A stretch of 64,000 nucleotides of DNA from Methanomassiliicoccaceae archaeon UBA404 (GTDB lineage Archaea > Thermoplasmatota > Thermoplasmata > Methanomassiliicoccales > Methanomethylophilaceae). Under the pieces are notes generated by a model. It was not told where the DNA came from, did not search any database, and was given only the letters and a program-made list of their open reading frames with translations. The translations under genes were made by a program, and so were the position numbers. The stretch spans positions 22,017 through 86,016 of the forward strand of contig DAHY01000026.1 of assembly GCA_002498605.1 (NCBI GenBank). The letters run 5' to 3'. Shown piece by piece: positions 46,665-54,561 of this stretch; within the stretch, counting starts at the first letter, position 1; each line of letters starts with the position of its first letter.

Positions 46665-47238
46665 CGAAAAGGAATGCATCGCAATTCTGAAGAAAGCGGG
46701 ATGTTCCTCAAGAGTCATACATCACTGTCGCACCGTGAAGGCTGTGGCCGATGCCATAGCCGCCCGGATACCCGGGGCGAACAAAGAACTGGTTTCCGCC
46801 GGAGCCCTTCTTCACGATTTAGGGAGAGCCAAAGATTACACAATTCTGCATGCGGTGGTCGGAGCTCAGATGGCCGAAGAACTGAATCTTCCGCAGGATA
46901 TAGTCGAAATCATCAGGAGACACACCGGCGCGGGACTGGACGAAGAGGACATAGAATTTTTCGAAATGCCGCCGGGAGATTATTATCCGAGAACCAAGGA
47001 ACAGAAGATTGTGGCGGAAGCCGACAATCTGGTAAGCGATTCCGCAGTCGTATCTCACAGGATTCCGGCCGAAAAACTAATCAGAAAAGGCGCCCCGGAA
47101 GGAGCCGAACGGATAATCGCGCTGCACAACGAATTATCCGAGGCGGTGGGATTCGATTTGGACCTGATTGTTCGGATTATCGGAGAGTCACCTCTCGGCG
47201 ACTCTCCCCGGCACAGACATGATCGGGAAAAATCCTGA
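46648..47238 (+). CDS. HD domain phosphohydrolase
   Basis: The 196 aa protein has the HD metal site: the first His in VIHHCRTVKAVADAI near residue 20, HD in LLHDLGRAKDY near 54, further His in TILHAVVGAQMA and IIRRHTGAG near 92, and a final Asp in AEADNLVSD near 129. It belongs to archaeal HDIG proteins of unknown substrate, possibly nucleotides or RNA ends. TTG 46648 is taken as start because GGGGG lies 7 bases upstream at 46636-46640. It overlaps trm56 by 17 bp. Confidence 0.82.
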   Translation: MSTIPDEKECIAILKKAGCSSRVIHHCRTVKAVADAIAARIPGANKELVSAGALLHDLGRAKDYTILHAVVGAQMAEELNLPQDIVEIIRRHTGAGLDEEDIEFFEMPPGDYYPRTKEQKIVAEADNLVSDSAVVSHRIPAEKLIRKGAPEGAERIIALHNELSEAVGFDLDLIVRIIGESPLGDSPRHRHDREKS

Positions 47239-47449
47239 GAACAACCACATCGCCGATTCCCCTTACCCAAGAGAAGGGTATGGATATCGAAATATTGTCT
47301 TCCACCAACACGGGATTGGCTTTGTGAACGTAAAGTCCCGAAGCTTTCATTGTGGACAGATCTATGATGACTTCGTTTACCAATCCGACGAATATTCCGT
47401 CCGGAGTGTAGATTTCCAGCCCTTTTATATTCGAAATAGTTTCCAACAT
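47177..47449 (-). CDS. PRC-barrel domain protein
   Basis: A 90 aa protein with the PRC-barrel pattern: ISNIKGLEIYTPDGIFVGLVNEVIIDLSTMKASGLYVHK, a small beta barrel found in RimM and photosynthetic reaction centre H proteins. Archaeal single-domain versions have no settled function. The last 62 bases overlap the convergent HD gene. A hairpin at 47182-47207 lies inside that overlap. Confidence 0.75.
   Translation of the reverse strand: MLETISNIKGLEIYTPDGIFVGLVNEVIIDLSTMKASGLYVHKANPVLVEDNISISIPFSWVRGIGDVVVLRIFPDHVCAGESRREVTLR
47182..47207. terminator. Hairpin in the HD/PRC overlap
   Basis: GGAGAGTC (47182-47189) and GACTCTCC (47200-47207) form a perfect 8 bp stem with a 10-base loop. It lies in the overlap of two convergent coding ends, so it could stop or stabilise both messages. 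No T-run follows, so the terminator call is weak. Confidence 0.35.
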
Positions 47450-47508
47450 CGGGTTTGTTATAGTGTAAGTTATTTATTTAATCCGCCTATAACACAAGGA
47501 GGAAAAAT

Positions 47509-47817
47509 ATGGTAACAGAACTCAATGAATCGAATTTCGACGAATTTGTCGAAAACAACAAGAAGGCTTTGATCGACTGTTGGGCTCCCTGGTGCGGACC
47601 ATGTGTGAGATTGGCCCCTGTTATAGAGGAGATATCCACGGAAGGTCACGACTTCGCCGTCGCAAAGCTCAACACCGACCAGAATCAGGCCATTGCGGTA
47701 AGATTCAACATAAATGCCATACCGACTATGCTTGTCTTCAAAGACGGCAATCTCGTCAAAACACTTGTGGGAATCAGACCCAAGGACGACATAGTCGCGG
47801 CAGTAAACGGTGCCTGA
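47509..47817 (+). CDS. trxA: Thioredoxin
   Basis: A 102 aa thioredoxin with active-site WCGPC (C29 and C32), the cis-Pro region NAIPTMLVFKDG near residue 74, and the usual length. AGGAGG lies about 7 bases before the ATG. The reductase gene follows directly, so the two form a redox pair that reduces protein disulfides in the cytoplasm. Confidence 0.96.
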   Translation: MVTELNESNFDEFVENNKKALIDCWAPWCGPCVRLAPVIEEISTEGHDFAVAKLNTDQNQAIAVRFNINAIPTMLVFKDGNLVKTLVGIRPKDDIVAAVNGA

Positions 47818-47818
47818 T

Positions 47819-48706
47819 ATGGAAATCGACGTAGTGATTATCGGAGCGGGACCCTCGGGTATACAGGCGGCGATTCATGCGGCCAGAAGAAAGGTCTCCA
47901 CGGTAATCGTTGGCAAACCCACCAATTCCGCAATGTACGATGCCGACATAGTGAACTATTTCGGCATCGCGGAACCCGTCAAAGGTTCCGTGTTGCTGAA
48001 AGCAGGGTTGGAACAGGCCAAAGCGTCAGGCGCGGAATTGGTGGAAGAGAACGTCATATCCGCCGAAAGGAAAGGAAAGACGTTTCTGGTATCCACCGAA
48101 GGCGGCAAAGAATACACCGCCAAAGCGGTGATTGTCGCGACCGGAATATCCAGAGTCAAACTCGGGATACCGGGGGAAAAGGAGCTTGTCGGCAAAGGCG
48201 TAAGTTACTGTTCGGTTTGCGACTGCAGTTTTTACAAAGGAAAAACCGTGGCCGTGATCGGGGACGAAACCGAAGCGGCGCTGTCCGCGGAACTCATGTC
48301 CAAGTATGCATCCCATGTATACTGGATTACCGAGAAACCGAAGGCCGTGAAAGCTTTGGTTGAACGGGCCAAACTGGCCGGCGTAGTCATGAAAAGCTCG
48401 CCTCCGGCAGAAATCCGGGGAGACGACAAGGTAACCGCGTTGGTTCTGAAAGACGGCACCGAGCTGCCTTTGGACGGCGTGTTCATAGAGCTCGGAGCAA
48501 AATCCGCGGCCGATCTGGTCATGGATATGGATCTGATGCCCGAAATAGACGACACCATCAAGGTCGATGAGAGATACGCCACAAAAGTGCCGGGACTCTT
48601 CGCCTGCGGAGACGTCATCGGCAAGCCCTGGCAGGTTGCCAGAGCTGTGGGGCAGGGCTGCATGGCAGGCCTGTCCGCCGCGGATTTCCTGAAGGGCGTC
48701 AAATGA
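47819..48706 (+). CDS. trxB: Thioredoxin reductase-like flavoprotein with altered NADPH site
   Basis: The 295 aa protein has the FAD motif GAGPSG at 9-14, the redox-active CSVC at 131-134 and the C-terminal FAD motif LFACGDVIG. The second Rossmann site, normally GxGxxA, reads GDETEA at 148-153, and the usual Arg motif for the NADPH phosphate is missing in ITEKPKAVK. The electron donor may therefore be something else, as in the F420- or ferredoxin-linked reductases of methanogens. ATG 47819 is preferred over GTG 47810 because GGTG lies 6 bases upstream. It overlaps the next gene by 4 bp. Confidence 0.88.
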   Translation: MEIDVVIIGAGPSGIQAAIHAARRKVSTVIVGKPTNSAMYDADIVNYFGIAEPVKGSVLLKAGLEQAKASGAELVEENVISAERKGKTFLVSTEGGKEYTAKAVIVATGISRVKLGIPGEKELVGKGVSYCSVCDCSFYKGKTVAVIGDETEAALSAELMSKYASHVYWITEKPKAVKALVERAKLAGVVMKSSPPAEIRGDDKVTALVLKDGTELPLDGVFIELGAKSAADLVMDMDLMPEIDDTIKVDERYATKVPGLFACGDVIGKPWQVARAVGQGCMAGLSAADFLKGVK

Positions 48707-49215
48707 CCGTAGAGGACCTGATAGCCGGAATGCTGAGAGAAGAGGGAGGTTTTCAGAAAGCCTTCCGTTCCATGCTCGCCGACGAGCTGGAAATGTCTCT
48801 CAGCGAATTCTGCGAACTGTCGGGTCTTTCGCCGTCCACCATGTACAAGGTGTTGGAGGAGCAACGGGAACCGAACATACGTACGGTGCGCAAGGTAATC
48901 AAAGCGCTGAGAGAGCTGACCGATTCGCCGGATGAACCCTTTATTGCGGTAATAGCCTCCAACGTATCCATGGATGTTTTGCCGGCCACCGCCGAAGTAA
49001 GCGGCAGAACCGTTATTCTGAGGGAATATCCCGTCAACACCGTCGAAGACGCAATCATAGCCGCGGTCAGAGCCGAAAGGGACGGAGCGCTGGCGGTCGT
49101 CTGCGCGCCCATAGTCGCACCCACGGTGGAAAAGATACTGACAATTCCGGTTTCAAGAGTGATTCCCACGGTCAGTATAATCAAAGCCATAGAGCGTTTG
49201 GAAGGCGTTGTTTGA
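48703..49215 (+). CDS. HTH regulator with C-terminal domain (COG1709 type)
   Basis: The 170 aa protein has an N-terminal lambda-repressor-like HTH (MSLSEFCELSGLSPSTMYKVLEEQREPN near residues 30-58) and an alpha/beta C-terminal domain with VARTxx-like segment VSGRTVILREYPVNTVEDAIIAAV, matching archaeal COG1709 regulators. The start overlaps the trxB stop (ATGA), which suggests a link to redox control. The ligand is unknown. Confidence 0.8.
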   Translation: MTVEDLIAGMLREEGGFQKAFRSMLADELEMSLSEFCELSGLSPSTMYKVLEEQREPNIRTVRKVIKALRELTDSPDEPFIAVIASNVSMDVLPATAEVSGRTVILREYPVNTVEDAIIAAVRAERDGALAVVCAPIVAPTVEKILTIPVSRVIPTVSIIKAIERLEGVV

Positions 49216-49256
49216 AAAATTAAAATACCGCCTTTACTTATCAAGGTTCAGGCGAT

Positions 49257-49724
49257 ATGATGTTCACTATACAGGTTGTAAGCAACACTCCCATGAATTC
49301 CGTTCCGGACCTGGAAATCGTGGCGGAGACATTTTTGATAGACATAGGATACATTCCGAAAGGATACGATCCGAAAACTTCCGCCGACGGTTTGAAAGAA
49401 AGCGTTCCTTACAGACTGTTTATGGATTTTCTTATGGCAAATCCCAACAAACCCTGGACGATCGAAGAACTGTCGGTTTTATTGGATACGTCCAAACCGA
49501 CCATATACAGGCACATCAACAAACTGAAATCCCTGGATTTGCTGGAAGGGGTGGATACCGAGTTCGAAGGACAGCCCCGCAAAGGATACAGGATAAGATA
49601 CGGCAATCTGTCCAAAGCCTGGAGTTTTACCGAAGCCAATGTGAAAATGGCCATGGAGAATTACAAAAGCACGGTATCCCATCTTCAGAAACTTTCCAAC
49701 GAACGGAGGGAAGCCGGTGAGTGA
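49257..49724 (+). CDS. Winged-helix transcription regulator
   Basis: A 155 aa protein with a central winged helix (WTIEELSVLLDTSKPTIYRHINKLKSLDLLEG near residues 67-98) followed by a wing and a C-terminal helix that may form dimers. I recognise no closer family. Two adjacent ATG codons at 49257 and 49260 are possible starts. It overlaps the next small gene by 8 bp. Confidence 0.72.
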   Translation: MMFTIQVVSNTPMNSVPDLEIVAETFLIDIGYIPKGYDPKTSADGLKESVPYRLFMDFLMANPNKPWTIEELSVLLDTSKPTIYRHINKLKSLDLLEGVDTEFEGQPRKGYRIRYGNLSKAWSFTEANVKMAMENYKSTVSHLQKLSNERREAGE

Positions 49725-49956
49725 GAAAAAAGATTACGAATTGAAAATCGGTTCGGTGTACACCGTTACCGTCAAAGAAAAAGAAGTCACCGGAGCTTTT
49801 TGCGGATACGCAATGATAGGTTCCGAAACCGCATTGGTGATTGAAGACGAAAACGGAACCGTATACGTTTCCGCGGATTCCGTGGTTATGATGAGACTTA
49901 TCAGGAAGGCGCCGGAAAACGAACCCGAGTCCCCCAAGGATGTTTACTACGGATGA
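49717..49956 (+). CDS. Small beta-rich protein upstream of elp3
   Basis: A 79 aa protein with alternating hydrophobic strands (YELKIGSVYTVTVKEKEVTGAFCGYAMIG) like an Sm/SH3-type barrel. No family is recognised. The GTG start at 49717 overlaps the preceding gene, and the stop overlaps elp3 as ATGA, so it is translated as part of the same operon. Confidence 0.6.
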   Translation: MSEKKDYELKIGSVYTVTVKEKEVTGAFCGYAMIGSETALVIEDENGTVYVSADSVVMMRLIRKAPENEPESPKDVYYG

Positions 49957-51485
49957 AAGTGCAGGAACTGGCCCGGCGCATTATTTCCGATGTGAAAGAA
50001 GGCAAAATCACCACCCGCGGGGAAATTCAGAACAGGAAAATCAAGCTCTGCGGAGAACTGGGACTTGAAAGAGTCCCTTCCAGTTCGGAAATTCTTGCCG
50101 AAGTGACCGACGAAGACCGGGATCTGCTTCTTCCGCTGCTGATAAAAAAACCCATGAGAACCGCCAGCGGAACCGCGGTCGTGGCGGTCATGTCTTCGCC
50201 CCATCCCTGTCCTCACGGCAAATGTATTTTCTGTCCCGGCGGCGTGGATTCGAATTCCCCTCAGTCATATACCGGAAAGGAACCCGCCGCCCGCAGGGCG
50301 GGCAGGAACGAATACGATCCGTACAGACAGGTCAGAGACAGAATAGAACAGCTTACCGCCATCGGTCACGGCACGTCCAAAATAGATTTGATCGTGATGG
50401 GAGGAACGTTTACCTGCAGAGACAAAGACTACCAGGAATGGTTTGTCCGGAGATGTTTCGACGCCATGAACGAATGCGACTCTTCCGATTTGCAATCGGC
50501 TCAGGATTTGAACGAGCATTCCAAACACAGATGCGTGGCGCTGGCAGTGGAAACCCGTCCGGATTCCTTCAGTGCCGGGGACGCGGAAGAAGTTATGAAG
50601 CTGGGAGCCACAAGAGTCGAACTGGGAGTGCAGATTCTTGACGACGACATACTGAAAGCGGTGAACCGCGGTCATGACATCAACGACATAATCAACGCCA
50701 CCCGCACGGGAAAGATATTCGGGCTTCCCGTGGGATACCATATCATGCCCGGTCTTCCGGGATCGAATCCGGACAAAGATCTCGAATCTTTCAAACGCAT
50801 ATTTTCCGATTCCGCTTTCCGTCCGGACAGTTTCAAATTCTACACCACGCTGGTGATCCCGGGCACTCATCTTTACGACATGTGGGTTAACGGGGAATAC
50901 GAACCCTACGATACCGAAACCGCTACGGATTTACTTTCAAAAATGAAAACCATCGTTCCCCGGCAGGTGAGAATACAGCGCATACAGAGGGATATTCCCA
51001 CCACCGAAATCGCCGCCGGAATAATGAACAGCAATCTCAGACAGATTGTCCGCAATCATATGTCGGAAAACGGTATGGTGTGCAATTGTCTCCGCTGCCG
51101 CGAAGTGGGGCACACCGGCGTAAAACCCGTGGAACCCGACAAAGCGACTCTGAAAGTTTCGGAATACGAAGCATCCGGCGGAACCGAATATTTCATAAGT
51201 TACGAATACGAAGATTCGGTGATAGGATATCTCAGACTCAGAATCGATGAAGACACCGCGTCCGTAAGAGAGTTGAAGATATCGGGAACCGTGTCGTCCT
51301 CTTCCGATGCGGACTCATGGCATGATAAAAATTATGACATACTTCTGATGAACGAAGCCGAAAGAATCGCGGTTTCGTCCGATGCGTCGACGCTCAGAGT
51401 AACCTGCGGTCCCGGAGACAGAGGTTTCTACAGAGCACTGGGATTCGGATTAAAACGTCCTTACATGGTGAAAAACATCAGTTGA
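49953..51485 (+). CDS. elp3: Elp3 tRNA U34 carboxymethyl-modification enzyme
   Basis: Elp3 modifies uridine 34 of tRNA using acetyl-CoA and a radical SAM centre. The 510 aa protein has the cysteines C86, C91 and C94 (CPHGKCIFCPGG), the conserved KEPAARRAGRNEYDPY segment, the barrel, and a C-terminal GNAT domain (about residues 390-510) with GPGDRGFYRALGF. It starts in a 4 bp overlap with the small upstream gene. The end overlaps convergent PRC-barrel protein by 8 bp. Confidence 0.95.
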   Translation: MKVQELARRIISDVKEGKITTRGEIQNRKIKLCGELGLERVPSSSEILAEVTDEDRDLLLPLLIKKPMRTASGTAVVAVMSSPHPCPHGKCIFCPGGVDSNSPQSYTGKEPAARRAGRNEYDPYRQVRDRIEQLTAIGHGTSKIDLIVMGGTFTCRDKDYQEWFVRRCFDAMNECDSSDLQSAQDLNEHSKHRCVALAVETRPDSFSAGDAEEVMKLGATRVELGVQILDDDILKAVNRGHDINDIINATRTGKIFGLPVGYHIMPGLPGSNPDKDLESFKRIFSDSAFRPDSFKFYTTLVIPGTHLYDMWVNGEYEPYDTETATDLLSKMKTIVPRQVRIQRIQRDIPTTEIAAGIMNSNLRQIVRNHMSENGMVCNCLRCREVGHTGVKPVEPDKATLKVSEYEASGGTEYFISYEYEDSVIGYLRLRIDEDTASVRELKISGTVSSSSDADSWHDKNYDILLMNEAERIAVSSDASTLRVTCGPGDRGFYRALGFGLKRPYMVKNIS

Positions 51486-51717
51486 TGACGATACGTTCGC
51501 CTTCCAGGCGAATCCGCTCGGTTTCCACAACCAACCTTCCCTTTTTGTCCATCTTTACGGATTCGTTGAAGGCGGAACCCACGGGGTTTATCAAAAGATA
51601 TTTCACCCCGCCTCCGACAGTGTCCAAAACAATGTCGTCCAGAATGCCCACGGTTTTTCCTCCCAGAGTTTCAACGCTCCGTCCCACAAGCTCTTTCGAA
51701 AAGAATTTCATATCCAT
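51478..51717 (-). CDS. PRC-barrel domain protein
   Basis: A 79 aa PRC-barrel protein (FFSKELVGRSVETLGGKTVGILDDIVLD followed by VKYLLINPVG). It lies 4 bp downstream of cdc48 on the same strand and is probably in the same transcript. No function is established for the archaeal single-domain type. The protein at 47177 is a second member of this fold. Confidence 0.78.
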   Translation of the reverse strand: MDMKFFSKELVGRSVETLGGKTVGILDDIVLDTVGGGVKYLLINPVGSAFNESVKMDKKGRLVVETERIRLEGERIVIN

Positions 51718-51721
51718 GTCA

Positions 51722-53905
51722 TCACCCGTAAAACGGAATCCCGTCCCATCCGTCTTTCCGCTTCCTCATCTCTTTGCCGATGTTTTCGTAGCTTTTGAAA
51801 GTTTCCGAATCCACCGAAGGTTTCACGGTTTTCATGGCCTCGGTGAAATGAGTCTCGTTCACGAATTCCGCTTTGCGGTCCTTTCTGTATGCGATCATTC
51901 CGGCTTCCCTGCACAGAGCCGCAAGATCCGCGCCGACAAAACCGTCGGTCTTTGATGCAATATCAATCAGATCGATACCGATGAGCGGCATATTCTTTGT
52001 ATGAATTTCAAGAATCTTCAATCTGCTTTTCAGATCGGGTTTTCCCACCAAAACCATTTTATCGAATCTTCCCGGCCTCAGCAGTGCCGGGTCTATCATA
52101 TCCGGACGGTTGGTGGCGGCTATCACGGTAACGTTTCCCAGGGATTCTATTCCGTCCATGGCGGTAAGAAGCTGAGCCACCGCCCCTTCCATGCTTTCCC
52201 GTCCCTCCCCTCTTCTGGGCGCGATGGAATCCAGTTCGTCAAAAAATATTATGCAGGGGGACATCTGCTTTGCGCGTTTGAACACCTGCCTTACCGCCCG
52301 TTCGGTTTCCCCCAGCCATTTGCTGGTAAATTCCGGGCCGCTTACCGAAATGAAATTTGCCCCGGATTCGTTGGCAACGGCTTTGGCAATCATGGTTTTG
52401 CCGGTTCCGGGAGGGCCGTAAAGCAAAAGTCCCTTTCCTGGGGTTATGCCCAACCTCTCCAAATCCTCGGAGTTGTTGCCGGGAAGGAATCCGTTTCGGA
52501 TTTCTTCTTTTATATCTTCCAATCCCCCCACGTCCGCCCAGGATATTTTCGGTATTTCGACCAAAACTTCCCGCATTCCGCTCGGTTCGACGTCAGCCAA
52601 AGCATCCGTGAAATCTTTCATGGTGACTTTCATTTCCGCAAGTTTTTCGGGAGGGATGGGTTTGTCCAGATCCAAATTTTCCAGGTTGGAACTCAGACAC
52701 TGCATAGCGCTTTCTCTGCAAAGAGCGGCAAGATCCGCACCCACGAATCCCTGGGTTATGGACGCTATCTGATCCGTATCCACGTCATCGGCGATCGGCA
52801 TGTTTCTTGTGTGAACATCAAGTATTTCTTTTCTGGCTTCGCGCCCGGGAACGCCTATTTCTATTTCCCGATCGAATCTTCCCGGCCTTCTGAGGGCGGG
52901 ATCTATCGAATCTTCCCGGTTGGTTGCCCCGATGACAATAACCCCTTCACGGTCGTTCATTCCGTCCATCAGGGTCAGCAGCTGAGCCACGATTCTTTTT
53001 TCGACTTCCCCGGATACGTAATTTCTGTTGGGGGCGATGGAATCGATTTCATCAAGAAACACTATGCTCGGAGCGTTCTCTGTGGCTTCTCTGAATATAT
53101 CCCGCAGTCTTTCTTCGCTCTGACCGTAATAACTTCCCATAATCTCCGGCCCCTGAACCGGATAGAAAGAAGCGCCGGATTCGTTGGCCACGGCCTGGGC
53201 AATCAATGTTTTTCCGGTTCCTGAAGGTCCGTACATCAACACTCCGTTGGGCGGGGCGATTCCCAGTCTGTCGAAGAGTTCGGGATGTTTCAGAGGCAAT
53301 TCGACAAGTTCTCTTATTCTTTTGAGTTCTCCGTCCAATCCGCCGATATCGTCATACGTAATGTTTCGGACCGAATTTCCGGCGTCGGAAGTTTCCTTCA
53401 GAACCACCGCGGTTTCCGGAGTGACGTTCACGGGTCCCGAAGGTACCGTGCCGATAACCGAAAACGTTGAACGGTTTCCAAGCAAAGCAACGTTGGGCAA
53501 AAGGATATCCAATCCTTTTATCAGCGGCCGTCCGGTTAAATCCTTGATGAAAACCGATTCGATTCCCTCGCCGTATTTTGCCCTTTTGCCTTCGGGCAGA
53601 TTGGGGGCCAACGTAATTTTTTCCGCGGGACGGGGTTGGCATTTTTTCACTCTGACGGTGTCGTCCACTCCGATCCCGGCACTGGTTCTGGTCAGACCGT
53701 CGATGCGGATTATGTTTCTTCCCTCGTCTTCCGAATCCCCTTTGAAAACTTTGGCCACAACGGTGTTTCTTCCGCTGATTTCAACAACGTCTCCCACTTC
53801 CAAACCCAAAGCGAGCCGGGAGGCGGTATCCATCCTGGCCCTTCCGTAACCTGTTTCGGATTGTCTCCGAGCCATGCCCACTTTAAGTTCAAGATGGTCG
53901 ACCAT
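51722..53905 (-). CDS. cdc48: Cdc48/VCP-type AAA ATPase
   Basis: Cdc48 is a hexameric unfoldase that feeds proteins to the proteasome. The 727 aa protein has the N domain (residues 1 to about 185), D1 with Walker A GPSGTGKT and [10 protein letters not shown], and D2 with GPPGTGKT and [11 protein letters not shown]. Arginine fingers and the linker [24 protein letters not shown] are present. Length is normal for archaeal VAT. A TATA-like TCTATTATAG lies upstream at about 53927-53938. Confidence 0.97.
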   Translation of the reverse strand: MVDHLELKVGMARRQSETGYGRARMDTASRLALGLEVGDVVEISGRNTVVAKVFKGDSEDEGRNIIRIDGLTRTSAGIGVDDTVRVKKCQPRPAEKITLAPNLPEGKRAKYGEGIESVFIKDLTGRPLIKGLDILLPNVALLGNRSTFSVIGTVPSGPVNVTPETAVVLKETSDAGNSVRNITYDDIGGLDGELKRIRELVELPLKHPELFDRLGIAPPNGVLMYGPSGTGKTLIAQAVANESGASFYPVQGPEIMGSYYGQSEERLRDIFREATENAPSIVFLDEIDSIAPNRNYVSGEVEKRIVAQLLTLMDGMNDREGVIVIGATNREDSIDPALRRPGRFDREIEIGVPGREARKEILDVHTRNMPIADDVDTDQIASITQGFVGADLAALCRESAMQCLSSNLENLDLDKPIPPEKLAEMKVTMKDFTDALADVEPSGMREVLVEIPKISWADVGGLEDIKEEIRNGFLPGNNSEDLERLGITPGKGLLLYGPPGTGKTMIAKAVANESGANFISVSGPEFTSKWLGETERAVRQVFKRAKQMSPCIIFFDELDSIAPRRGEGRESMEGAVAQLLTAMDGIESLGNVTVIAATNRPDMIDPALLRPGRFDKMVLVGKPDLKSRLKILEIHTKNMPLIGIDLIDIASKTDGFVGADLAALCREAGMIAYRKDRKAEFVNETHFTEAMKTVKPSVDSETFKSYENIGKEMRKRKDGWDGIPFYG

Positions 53906-54055
53906 AACAAATTCCCGATGGCTGTTATTCTATAATAGACGTTCCGAACCCGGGCCGTTTTTCTGCCGAAATAAAGAAAAATTTAACAAGAACCTCCGTC
54001 TATCACGCTGTGCGGCTGTAATGTCGTGGTGTTTCGCCTTCAATTAAACAAGGAA

Positions 54056-54063
54056 TTATATAC
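54056..54063 (+). promoter_or_regulatory. TATA box for tRNA-Lys
   Basis: TTATATAC lies 40-47 bases before the mature tRNA end, so a primary transcript would carry a short 5' leader. Confidence 0.4.
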
Positions 54064-54102
54064 AATAAAGAAATGGCACACATTACAAGCTTAAGCTATC
54101 AA

Positions 54103-54176
54103 GGGCCTGTAGCTCAGCTAGGTAGAGCATCTGACTTTTAATCAGGTGGTCAAGGGTTCGAATCCCTTCAGGCCCG
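54103..54176 (+). tRNA. tRNA-Lys (TTT)
   Basis: The acceptor GGGCCTG pairs with CAGGCCC. The D arm has TAGCTCAGCTAGGTAGAG, the anticodon loop CTTTTAA carries TTT, and the T arm is AAGGG-TTCGAAT-CCCTT. Discriminator G follows. CCA is not encoded. It lies between cdc48 and the RNA polymerase operon. Confidence 0.96.
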
Positions 54177-54290
54177 CTGATGGACTTCATGAGCGATCAG
54201 ACGGCGGATCAAGTATGAGGAAAATGAAATTCATAGATTCTAAAACGCATTACCCGCAATCCCGTGGCGGGGCATCAGGCAGGTGAAACA

Positions 54291-54560
54291 TTGGCAACAA
54301 ACAATATCTCGTTTAACGTTCTCGAGCACAAACTCGTACCCGAACATCACCTTTTGTCCGAAGAAGAGGCAGTCGAGGTTCTTACCAAATTGGGCATGAC
54401 CCGCGATCAGCTTCCGAAGATAAGAAAAAGTGATGCCGGAATAAAGGTTCTCGAGTCCGTCCACGGCCCGATAGATGAGGGCAGTATAGTAAAAATAGTG
54501 AGGCAGAGCGAAACGGCGGAAGAGTTCGTAGCCTACAGACTGGTAACGGGGGCCAAGTGA
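54291..54560 (+). CDS. rpoH: RNA polymerase subunit H (Rpb5)
   Basis: The 89 aa protein matches the C-terminal Rpb5 domain that forms archaeal subunit H: FNVLEHKLVPEHHLLSEEEA then PKIRKSDAGIKVL and the C-terminal VAYRLV. I choose TTG at 54291 because AGGTGA lies at 54281-54286 and family members begin a few residues before FNVLEH. An upstream in-frame GTG at 54264 is less likely. rpoB follows 1 bp after the stop. Confidence 0.92.
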   Translation: MATNNISFNVLEHKLVPEHHLLSEEEAVEVLTKLGMTRDQLPKIRKSDAGIKVLESVHGPIDEGSIVKIVRQSETAEEFVAYRLVTGAK

Positions 54561-54561
54561 T

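Noticed and set aside
54264..54290. Longer N-terminus of rpoH from GTG 54264
   Set aside because: AGGTGA at 54281-54286 is placed for TTG 54291, and family members lack the extra nine residues.
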